Positions 40,001 to 48,900 of a stretch of DNA of 63,170 bases are shown here, one piece after another. The notes under the pieces were generated by a model, which did not search any database, had not been told where the DNA came from, and saw nothing but the letters and a program-made list of their open reading frames with translations. Location of the stretch: the NCBI RefSeq assembly GCF_000332995.1, contig NZ_BANS01000038.1:1-63170 (forward strand). Reading direction: 5' to 3'. The stretch's first letter is position 1; every line of letters starts with the position of its first letter. This stretch comes from Gordonia amicalis NBRC 100051 = JCM 11271 (GTDB lineage Bacteria; Actinomycetota; Actinomycetes; Mycobacteriales; Mycobacteriaceae). Made by a program: the position numbers and the translations under genes.

Positions 40001-41162
40001 GGGCACCACGCTCGACGACGCCTTCGCCGAACTCGACGCGGCGCTCCCGGATCTGCCGACCTACCTCCGCGACGGACTCACCCCGCGGTCGAGTCTGTTC
40101 TCGTTGCTCCGCAGCCGGTTCGGCAACGTGGTCGGGCTGCGCGAGCATTTCCGGTCGATGCCGGAGATCATCGAGTTCTCGTCGCAGCAGTTCTACGGCA
40201 ACGCGCCGTTGATCCCGGTGCGGCAGTACGGTTCGGACCGGCTCGAGCCGTTGAGGACGGTCGCCGTCGACGGTCAGGCCACCGGAAGCGGCTCCGGACT
40301 GGTCAACGACGCCGAGGTGGAGGCGATCGTCGAGGCCCTCCGGCGGTGTCTGGGCGATCCTGCCTACGATGGCCGGGATTTCGGCGTGATCGCACTACAG
40401 GGCACCAAGCAGGCCGAGGCCCTCGAGCGGGCCCTGCGTGAGGGACTCGACGCGCAGGCGTGGCGCGCCCGGCGCATCCGGGTGGGCACCCCGCCGGACT
40501 TCCAGGGCGACGAGCGCCACGTCGTCTTCCTGTCGATGGTGGTCTCCGACCCATCGGCGATCTCGGCATTGACCCGCGCCGAGTCGCAGCGACGGATCAA
40601 CGTCGCGGCCACCCGGGCCATGGACCAGGTCTGGCTGTTCCACTCGATCGGTCTGGACGACCTGCGGCACAACGATCTCCGGTACTCATTGCTGTCGTAT
40701 TTCACCGCCCATGAGGGTCTCGCGATCAGCCCGATGCCGACCGACGTCCCCGACGACCGTCGTGTCGAACCCTTCGACAACCTGCTCGAACAGCGGGTGT
40801 TCAACCGTCTCGCGGCACTCGGCTATCACGTCACCCCGAAGGTGACCGTCAACAACCGCATCATCGACCTGGTGGTACTCGGCGCCGACGCGCGGATGGC
40901 CGTCGAATGCGATCCCGACGCGTTCCCGGGAACCGGGCGTCAGGCCCGTTCGGATCTGGAGCGCGAGCGTGAATTGCGGCGCTGCGGATGGGAATTCGCG
41001 CGGGTCCGCGAGTCGGAGTTCGAACTCGATCCGGACCGGGTGATCGACGCGGTGGCCGTGGCCCTCGAAGCGCGCGGCTGCAAGCCCGGTTCGCTCACCC
41101 AGCGGCCGGCCGCGGAGGACGCGCCGACGTGGACCCCGATCGACCTGACCGTGGGTGATTGA
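37008..41162 (+). CDS. Large SF1 helicase with C-terminal REase-like domain
   Basis: 1384 residues. An N-terminal region (1-270) precedes the Walker A motif VEGPPGTGKTHTIANL (near residue 290). A long insert of about 650 residues with coiled-coil stretches leads to the Walker B-like VVIVDEASQADITSSFLLW (near 960) and VVGDDKQCAPVG. Motifs IV-VI are near FRSMPEIIEFSSQQFY and SQRRINVAATRAMDQVWLFHS. The C-terminal 100 residues (from about 1255) resemble a Vsr/MTES_1575-type PD-(D/E)XK nuclease: LLEQRVFNRLAALGYHV, NNRIIDLVVLG and MAVECDPDAFP. It may act in DNA repair or defence. GAGAGGA lies upstream of the ATG. Confidence 0.85.
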   Translation: MQDDTRETLRDQVARLMAFLRDVVRSRSGDVRDIDDHAGHVWVGASTPVPVRPAAAPGQVVVEIGSADAVHADVARLVDELSASPDTLELVLANALVTVHDDAGAEPLVREHLLTQAVVADRDGSGAIRLSLGAGSAPTMHDTHLLAAVDGLELAGAVKTRTRLAEQPSVVVKKVTDLVGEWLGEIEIDADRATLALDMRPAIVLRRRGVENSLAFYDAIIDDLRDEGSSVPVGLAQLVRPIDAEDRLAALDDPDVLSPRRLIADALFPLPSNVEQRDVLVRLGNDSGVVVEGPPGTGKTHTIANLTSALLAKGQRVLVVSEKAHALHVLRDMLPPALRELTVSIADISQDRAETIVSVVENLAARKSAFSMSVADAEIADLEARRDHALHQRDQIMRALWDLRAGETEVHEWVAGDYRGTPAEIVRQVKRDAERYDWMPPGLDGAVPPLDSGEFSRLVELLKVTGGDTGRLTQRFPDLAGRLPEPAEMDTICARIAARPHEPHHGAESLLPSLDGVDSERLLSIKQLCEELGVAAGEVSSFPAPMVDMADRLLAGRAAHLWSRVTTLSPVIAEAARRDRELGAHTVLVDGDRPGDAALFDAAADHLADGGQWRGRLRRSPQQRAVEESPVRATVDGRVPTDEASLRRVADHLTVVDAVHQVHRILADLHVPVDASGSRSAQVDQLVRLDFQLAWISRLVTGRDRLVHELEAISPGGPRPRSVGEIAEVAEQAGSIAAANDAALAERELADCAYGLAAELEKGPSPEGDALLAALGTADADAIRSARRAFLRAREQANAETALDLLELRLKSRAPELARTMWATPSDPVWSDRAREMAAAWAWRYAHTWVSERSDPHSEARIQADLDAIEVDIAQLTTRLASARAWRELLVRTTTGEIQALQSYRDHMINLGKGSGKHANRFRRAAREAMSVAQNAIPAWIMSISQVAETLPPRRHSFDVVIVDEASQADITSSFLLWLAPRIIVVGDDKQCAPVGLAGTTLDDAFAELDAALPDLPTYLRDGLTPRSSLFSLLRSRFGNVVGLREHFRSMPEIIEFSSQQFYGNAPLIPVRQYGSDRLEPLRTVAVDGQATGSGSGLVNDAEVEAIVEALRRCLGDPAYDGRDFGVIALQGTKQAEALERALREGLDAQAWRARRIRVGTPPDFQGDERHVVFLSMVVSDPSAISALTRAESQRRINVAATRAMDQVWLFHSIGLDDLRHNDLRYSLLSYFTAHEGLAISPMPTDVPDDRRVEPFDNLLEQRVFNRLAALGYHVTPKVTVNNRIIDLVVLGADARMAVECDPDAFPGTGRQARSDLERERELRRCGWEFARVRESEFELDPDRVIDAVAVALEARGCKPGSLTQRPAAEDAPTWTPIDLTVGD

Positions 41163-41185
41163 CCGCGGGGAAGTGACGCGGGTCG

Positions 41186-41962
41186 TCAGTCCAGCGCGCG
41201 GAGCAGGGCCGGCAGCCCCTCGGCGGCCGGGACCCGCAGACTGTGGGTGACCAATTCGGACACCGACGATTCGGCGGGATTGAACTCGATGACCGGGATG
41301 CCTTCGCGTACAGCACGTTCGGGTAGTGACGCGGCCGGATAGACGATGCCGCTCGTGCCGACGACGATCACCACCTCACCCGCGCGGAACGCCTGATCGG
41401 CGCGCTGCCAGTCGTCGGTCGGCAGTGCCTCGCCGAACCAGACGACACCGGGGCGGACGTCGCCGCCGCAGCGCGGGCAGGTCGGCGGCGTCACCCGGGG
41501 TTGCAGGTGTTCGGTGTCGGGATCGGTCGGTGAGGGCCGTGCGTCCGGGCCGTCGTAGGGGGTGTGACACACCGAGCAGCGCGGCGCGAAGAGGCTGCCG
41601 TGGAGGTGGCTGACCACGTCGCTTCCGGCGCGCTCGTGCAGGTCGTCGACGTTCTGGGTGACGACCATGACGGTGCGGGAGGCGCCGAGTTCGGCGAGTG
41701 CGCGGTGTCCGGCGTTCGGTTCGGCGGCAAGGACCTCGCGGGCGCGCCAGCGGTACCAGCCCCAGACGAGGGCGGGGTCTCGTTCCCACGCCTCCGGGGT
41801 GGCGAGTTCGGCCGGATCGAAGGTCTCCCACAGTCCGGTCTGCGCGTCGCGGAAGGTCGCGATCCCGCTCTCGGCGGACATGCCGGCCCCGCTGAAGACG
41901 GTGATCCACTCGGCGCCCCGAACGAGATCGATCACCGCCTCGGGGATGATCAGGCCGGTCAT
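41186..41962 (-). CDS. cobB: NAD-dependent protein deacylase (sirtuin, SIRT5-like)
   Basis: 258 residues, class III sirtuin. NAD-binding motif FSGAGMSAESGIATFRD, catalytic core VVTQNVDDLHERAG with the active His in SHLHGSL, and zinc cysteines CSVC and CPRC. Y70 and R73 (GWYRWRAREV) give the Y-x-x-R pair that binds acidic acyl groups, so desuccinylase or demalonylase activity is predicted. The ATG at 41962 overlaps the hit stop by 4 bp. The longer frame to 42424 is a shadow of hit. Confidence 0.93.
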   Translation of the reverse strand: MTGLIIPEAVIDLVRGAEWITVFSGAGMSAESGIATFRDAQTGLWETFDPAELATPEAWERDPALVWGWYRWRAREVLAAEPNAGHRALAELGASRTVMVVTQNVDDLHERAGSDVVSHLHGSLFAPRCSVCHTPYDGPDARPSPTDPDTEHLQPRVTPPTCPRCGGDVRPGVVWFGEALPTDDWQRADQAFRAGEVVIVVGTSGIVYPAASLPERAVREGIPVIEFNPAESSVSELVTHSLRVPAAEGLPALLRALD

Positions 41963-42384
41963 CCCGCGGCCTCGAGGGATGCGCGGACGAGGTCGGCGGT
42001 CTTGTCGGGATTCGGATCGCGGCGCACGACGAGCCCCTTGGCGAAGCTGAGCTTGTCGCCGTCGCGGCGGGGCACGACGTGGAGATGGGTGTGGAAGACG
42101 GTCTGGAAGGCGGCCCGGCCGTCGTTGAGGGCCAGGTTGACCCCGTCCGCGGCCATCGGTCCGGACCTCATGGCCGACCCGACCCGCTGGCCGGCGGCGA
42201 AGAGGGCCGCCCCGAGGGACGGGTCGAGGTCGTCGAGGCCGGACGAGTGGACGCGGGGGACCAGCAGGGTGTGCCCGCGTGTGACCGGCCGGATGTCGAG
42301 GAAACCGACGACATCGTCGTCGGAGTAGACGATCCGGCCCGGAGCCGTGCCCGCGACGATGGCGCAGAAGATGCAACTGCTCAT
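41959..42384 (-). CDS. HIT-family nucleotide hydrolase
   Basis: 141 residues, histidine-triad fold. The zinc-binding start CIFCAIVAG and the triad HTHLHVVPRRDGDKLSF are both present, typical of HinT/FHIT-like AMP-lysine or dinucleotide hydrolases. It overlaps cobB by ATGA, forming a two-gene operon. A functional link with the sirtuin is possible, since both handle adenine nucleotides. Confidence 0.92.
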   Translation of the reverse strand: MSSCIFCAIVAGTAPGRIVYSDDDVVGFLDIRPVTRGHTLLVPRVHSSGLDDLDPSLGAALFAAGQRVGSAMRSGPMAADGVNLALNDGRAAFQTVFHTHLHVVPRRDGDKLSFAKGLVVRRDPNPDKTADLVRASLEAAG

Positions 42385-42943
42385 GCGCCCGACTGTAGGG
42401 CACGGGCGGTGTGCGCCGGGGCACCTCGCGACGGACGCATGCTCACCGTCGAAACGCCGGGGTGGCCCGGATCACATCACGGTTTCATAACGGTTGACCG
42501 AGCGCGCGCTCGGCCGCCGACCCGCGCCCGGGTACGTTGCCTGGCCTGGCGGTTTCGCAACCCTTCGAATGGTCGTTGACATGGTGTTTCAAGTTACCCG
42601 CGGGGTTACTGAAGGGTATACCGGTAGGTCACCCGGAAACATGACGAATCCCTCACTTTCGTGTGTCATCATGGGTGCCACGTTCACGTCCCAGACGACT
42701 CCTCAACGAGCCGGGGATTGTCAATGTCCATGTGTGGCAGGCGTGTTCATCCGTTGTACCTGTTAGTTCCGATCAGGCAGGGCTGCCGAGGTCGTTTTCG
42801 CCTGCGATGCCCCCGGGGTGTCGTGGACGACCCCGTTCTCATCGACGAGGATTCGCCTCTCATCGACGAGGATTCGCCGGCGCTCCCGCCTGCACCAAAA
42901 CACTCCGCCGACCACCGAGACCGACCACCACAGAGGAGTACTC
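42385..42943 (+). promoter_or_regulatory. 559-bp upstream region of the FAS-I gene
   Basis: No convincing gene. It should hold the divergent hit and fas promoters. Visible items: a near-palindrome AGTTACCC-GCG-GGGTTACT (42592-42610, one mismatch); the palindrome TACCGGTA (42619-42626) inside a GGGT...ACCC frame; a TTGACA at 42576-42581; and a 21-bp tandem repeat (42841-42882). A FasR-like or other regulator could bind the first two; this is an inference. The fas GTG at 42944 has AGAGGAG 6-12 nt upstream. Confidence 0.5.
42841..42882 (+). repeat. 21-bp tandem repeat in the fas leader
   Basis: ATCGACGAGGATTCGCC occurs twice 21 nt apart, beginning at 42841 and 42862. It ends about 60 nt before the fas start codon, so it would be in the 5' untranslated leader. 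Confidence 0.8.
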
Positions 42944-45900
42944 GTGACCGTCGACCAGTTCCGTACCGGCTCGCAGGGCGCCGCCAACGCCGAGCGCCCC
43001 ACCACCACCCTCATCGACCGGCTCGCCCAGGGTGAGCCCTACGCGATCAGTTTCGGCGGTCAGGGCGGCGCGTGGCTGCCGACGCTGGCCGAGCTGGTCG
43101 TCGACGCCGACCTCGAACACCGGATCGCCGCCATCGTGGAGGCCGCGGAACAGCTCGTCGCGCCGGTCGCCGACGACCTCGTCGTCGCCCGCGCCGAGGG
43201 CTTCCACCCGCTCGCGTGGGTTCACGCACACGACGCAGGCGAAGAGGTGCCGACCGAGGCCGCACTCGCCGACTTCACGCTCTCGGGTCCGGGAGTGCTG
43301 CTGACCCAGCTCGCCGCCATCGAGGCGCTGCGCAAGCAGGGGCTCGACACCGCCGCCCTCCCGCCCAACGCCGTCATCGGACACTCGCAAGGCTCCCTGG
43401 CCACCGACGCGGTCGGAGCCGAGGGAAGCGCCGCGGAGGCCGGCCAGGGCCTGCTGCTCGCCGTCGCCCACCTCATCGGCGCCGCAGGTTCACTGATCGC
43501 GCGCCGCCGCGGACTCGGTGTCACCACCGACGGCGCGCCGATGCTCGCGGTCACCAACGTCACCCCGGTGCGCGTCGACGAGATCCTCGACCAGTACCGC
43601 GCCGGTCTGGCCGAGAGCGACCTGGCCACGGCGCCCGTGGTGTCGATCAAGAACAGCCGCAACGCACTCGTGCTCTCCGGTGCCCCCCGTCACCTCGCCG
43701 GCTTCGTCGCCCTCTGCGAGCGCATCGCCGCCGCCGAGGCAGACGAGCGCAAGCGCAAGCTGACCGGCGGCGCGCCGTTCGCCCCGAAGTTCGACCACCT
43801 GCAGGTGTCGGTCGCCTTCCATCACCCCAACATGGCCGAGGCCGTCGAACTCGTCGGTGAGTGGGCCGACCGCTGCGGCATCGACCGCGAGCTCGCCACC
43901 CGCCACGCCCACGACATCCTCGTCGCGCACGTCGACTGGGTCTCGTCCGTCGACGAGGTCGTCGCCGGTGGCGCCAAGTGGATCCTCGACTTCGGTCCCG
44001 CCGACATCGCGACCCGACTCACGTCCTCGCTCGTCCGCGGTCAGGGGGTCGGCCTCGTCCCCGCGGCGTTGCGCGTCGGGCAGCGCAACCTCTTCAGCCC
44101 GGGCGGCGTTCCCGAGGTCGCCGCACCGTGGTCGCAGTTCACCCCCACCCTCGTCGAGCTGCCCGACGGTCGCACCGTCGTCGAGACCGCGTTCACGCGT
44201 CTCACCGGGCGTTCGCCGATGCTGCTCGCGGGCATGACCCCGACCACCGTCGACCCGGCGATCGTCGCCGCCGCCGCCAACGCCGGCCACTGGGCCGAGC
44301 TCGCCGGCGGTGGGCAGGTCACCGAGGACATCTTCGCCCGCAACATCGCCACCCTCACCGATCTGCTCGAGCCGGGCCGGGAGGCACAGTTCAACGCGCT
44401 GTTCCTCGACCCCTACCTGTGGAAGCTGCAGCTCGGCGGCAAGCGCCTGGTGCAGAAGGCCCGCGCCCAGGGCGCACCGCTCGACGGCGTCATCGTCTCG
44501 GCCGGCATCCCCGAGCTCGAGGATGCGGTCGCCCTGGTCGATGAATTCGTCGAGGCCGGACTCCGCTTCGTCGCCTTCAAGCCGGGCACCGTGGAGCAGA
44601 TCCGCTCGGTCGTCCGGATCGCCGCGGAGGTCCCGCACCACCCGATCATCGTCCAGATCGAGGGCGGCCGCGCCGGTGGCCACCACTCGTGGGAGGACCT
44701 CGACGACCTGCTGCTGGCCACCTACGGCGAACTCCGCGCCCGGCCCAACGTCGTCATCTGCGTCGGCGGTGGCATCGGCACCCCGGAGCGGGCCAGCGAA
44801 TACCTGACCGGCGTCTGGTCGACCGGTTACGGCTACCCGTTGATGCCGCTCGACGGCATCCTCGTCGGCACCGCGGCGATGGCCACCAAGGAGGCCACCA
44901 CCACGCCCGAGGTCAAGCAGCTGCTGGTCGAGACCGCCGGTATCGACGAGTGGATCGGTGCGGGCCACGCCACCGCCGGAATGGCCTCCGGCCGTTCGCA
45001 GCTCGGCGCCGACATCCACGAGGTCGACAACACCGCCTCGCGTTGCGGCCGTCTGCTCGACGAGGTCGCCGGTGACGCCGAGGCCGTCGCCGCCCGCCGC
45101 GACGAGATCATCGCGGCGATGGCGGACACCGCCAAGCCGTACTTCGGCGACGTCGCCACGATGACCTACCGCGAATGGCTCGACCGCTACGCCACTCTCG
45201 CGGTCGGCGATGCGCACGGCGATCAGCATCCGTGGGCCGACATCACCTGGCAGCAGCGTTTCGTCGAGATGCTGCAGCGCACCGAGGCCCGCATGCACCC
45301 GCAGGACTCGGGTCCGATCCCGACGATGTTCGCCGACCTGTCCGCCACCGACGATCCGCACGCCGCGATCGACGCGCTGGGCAGCGTCTACCGCGAGATC
45401 GACACCGACATCCTGCATCCCGCCGACGTCGCGTTCTTCCTGGAGCTCTGCCGCACCCCGGGCAAGCCGGTCAACTTCGTGCCGGTCATCGACAAGGACG
45501 TGCGCCGCTGGTGGCGTAGCGACTCGTTGTGGCAGGCCCACGACGCGCGCTACGGCGCCGACGCCGTCTGCGTCATCCCGGGTCCGGTCGCCGTCGCCGG
45601 CATCACCCGCGTCGACGAGCCGGTCGGCGAACTGCTGGACCGCTTCGAGGCCCGGGTCGTCACCGATCTGCTGACCGCAGGGGTGCGTTCGGCGCAGGTC
45701 GCCTCGCGACATCGCGCGGGACTGGTCCCCGACGCCGGTGTCCTGACCGCGGTCCTGGAGTCCGATGACGTGAGCTGGGCGGGGCGGATCGTCCCGAGTC
45801 CGGTCGCGCTCCTCGGTGACCGCGACGCCTGGTCGGTGGTCGCCCCCGAACGTGCCGAGCACGAGCCCACCGGTGCCGTGATCGAGCAGGTCGGTTCGGA

Positions 45901-48900
45901 GAGCGGCGTGACCCGCTTCGATCTCGTGGTCCCGATCGCCGGTGCGGCCGTGCGTATCCCGCTGCTCGCCGGCCTCGGTGTGCGGGACGGCGGCTCGCCC
46001 GTCATCGGACTCGACGAGGCGGCCGGCGCGATGACCGAGATCCTCACCGTCGCCGCGGGCGGCGACCTCGCCGAGGTGACCGACGGCACCGCGACCACCT
46101 CCATCACCTGGCAGCCGGACTCGGTGGCCGACCACGCGTCGGTGACCGGCTTCTCCCTGCCCGCGAACAGGCGCCCGACCACGCCGACGGAACCCTTCGG
46201 CTTCGCCGTCCCCGACACCCTGGTCGGCGCCTGCTGGCCGAGCGTGTTCAGCGTCATCGGTGCGGCCCGCACGGAGACCGGCGCACCGGTCGTCGAGGGA
46301 CTCCTCGACCTGGTCCATCTCGACCATGCGATCGCCCTCACAGGTGAGATCCCCACGGAGACCGCCGAACTGACGATCACCGCGCGTACCGGGGCGGTGC
46401 GCGACTCCGAGGTGGGCCGTGTCGTCGAGGTCTCGGTCGAGATCGCCGGACCGGCCGGACCGATCGCCACCCTCGAGGAGCGGTTCGCGATCCGCGGACG
46501 CCTCGGTGCGGCCGAGCTCACCGACCCCCTCCGGGCGGGCGGTGCACCGACGGCCGAGCAGTCGGCCACCCGCAAACTGCTCCGCTCGGCCACCATCACC
46601 GCGCCGAACAGGATGCACGGTTTCGCCGTCGTCTCCGGTGACCGCAACCCGATCCACACCGACGCCTCGGCCGCCAGGCTGGCCGGACTCGGTGAGCCGA
46701 TCGTGCACGGCATGTGGCTGTCGGCCGCCGCTCAGCAGGTCGTCACCGCCACCGACTCGAAGAACCCGACGCCGTCGCCGCGTCCGCTGATCGGCTGGAC
46801 GGCACGTTATCTGGGCATGGTGCGCCTCGGCGACACCATCACCGTGCGCGTCGACCGCGTCGGCCTCGACAACGGCCGCGAGGTCGTCGAGGTCAGCGCC
46901 AAGGTCGGCGACAACCTGGTCATGAGCGCCACCGGCCTGCTGGCCGCCCCGCGCACCGTCTACGCGTTCCCGGGCCAGGGCATCCAGAGCAAGGGCATGG
47001 GCCTCGACGCACGGTCGCGCTCGAAGGCCGCCCGCAAGATCTGGGACCGCGCCGACAAGCACACCCGCCAGGCACTCGGCTTCTCGATCCTGGCCGTCGT
47101 GCGGGACAACCCGACGACCCTGGTCGCCAACGGCACCACCTACAACCACCCCGACGGCGTGCTGTACCTGACGCAGTTCACCCAGGTCGCCATGGCGACC
47201 CTCGGTGTCGCGCAGATCGCCGAGCTCAAGGAAGCCGGCGGGTTCGTCGAGGGCGCCATCACCTGTGGTCACTCGGTCGGTGAGTACAACGCACTCGCGG
47301 CCTGCGCCGGTGTCCTGCCGCTCGAGGCCGTCCTCGAGGTCGTGTTCCAGCGCGGCGAGGCCATGCACCATCTCGTTCCCCGAGATGAGCAGGGTCGCAG
47401 CGACTACCGCATGGCCGCGATCCGGCCGAGCCAGTTCGGACTCGCCGACGCCGACGTGACCGGCTTCGTGGCCGGCCTCGGCGAGGAGATCGGGGAGTTC
47501 CTCGAGGTCGTCAACCTCAACCTGCTCGGTTCGCAGTACGCGATCGCCGGAACGGTCCGCGGCCTGGAACACCTCGAGGCCGAGATCGACCGTCGCCGTG
47601 CGGAGTTCGGCGGCAAGCGGGCCTTCATCGTCATCCCGGGTATCGACGTCCCGTTCCACTCCAGCGTGCTGCGCGCGGGTGTGCCGGAGTTCCGCGGCAA
47701 GCTCGAGGAACTGCTGCCCACCGACATCGACATCGACATCCTGATCGGTCGCTACATCCCGAACCTGGTGCCGCGCCTGTTCAACCTCGGACGCGACTTC
47801 GTCGAGGAGATCGCGGCACTCGTGCCGTCCGATCCGTTGAACGCCGTTCTCGCCGACTGGGACTCCTGGACCGCGAAGCCCGCCGAGCTGGCCCGTGTGC
47901 TCCTGATCGAGCTGCTCGCCTGGCAGTTCGCGAGCCCGGTGCGCTGGATCGAGACCCAGGACCTGCTGTTCAGCGGTCCGGAGCGCAACGGTCTCGGCGT
48001 GCAGCGCTTCGTCGAGATCGGTTTGAAGGGTGCCCCCACCCTGACCGGTCTGGCGAACAACACCCTCAAGCTCGACGACTACACCTCGGCCACCGAGGTC
48101 GTGAACGTCGAACGCGACTCCGACGTGATCCTGGCCAAGGACGCCGGCCACGAGCCGGACGAGGACGAGATCGACGCTCCCGCGGCGTCGGCCGACGCTC
48201 CGGCGGAGGCGGCTCCCGCCGCGGCGGCACCGGCTCCGGCGGCAGCTCCGGCTGCCCCCGCCGGCGGCCCGCGTCCCGACGACATCGCCTTCACCCCAAC
48301 GGATGCGGTGAAGTCCGTGATCGCGCTGTGGACCAAGATGCGCGTCGACCAGATCGGTGCGGCCGACACCATCGAGGCGCTGTGTGACGGTGTGTCCTCA
48401 CGTCGCAACCAGCTCCTGCTCGACATCGGCGGCGAGCTCGGACTCGGCGCGATCGACGGAGCGGCCGAGGCCGACATGGTCGCACTGGCATCGACCGTGG
48501 AGACCCTGGCGCGCGGCTACCGGCCGCTGGGTCCGGTCCTGACCGACGCCGTCAGCGACCAGATCCGCAAGGTCCTCGGCCCAGTGGGCAAGCGCCAGAA
48601 CTACATCACCGACCGGGTCGCCAACGTGTGGCAGCTCGGACCCGGCTGGGGCCTGCACACGACCGTGGCGCTCGCCCTGGGTACCCGGGACGGTGCCTCG
48701 GTCCGCGGCGAGGCACTGGGTAACCTGCTCGACGGCCCGGTCGCGAACGCCGACGCGCTCGACGTGCTGATCGACAAGGCGGTCACCGCCGTGGGTGCCG
48801 AAAAGGGCATCGCGGTGAGCAAGCCCGCCGGCGAATCCGGCGGCGGCGCAACGGTCGACGCGGCCGCTCTCGGTGAGTTCACCGAGCAGATCACCGGTCG

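Noticed and set aside
43490..48151. A 1553-codon open frame on the minus strand
   Set aside because: It lies entirely inside the FAS-I gene in antisense; the product is low-complexity Arg/Asp/Gly-rich, a high-GC shadow.
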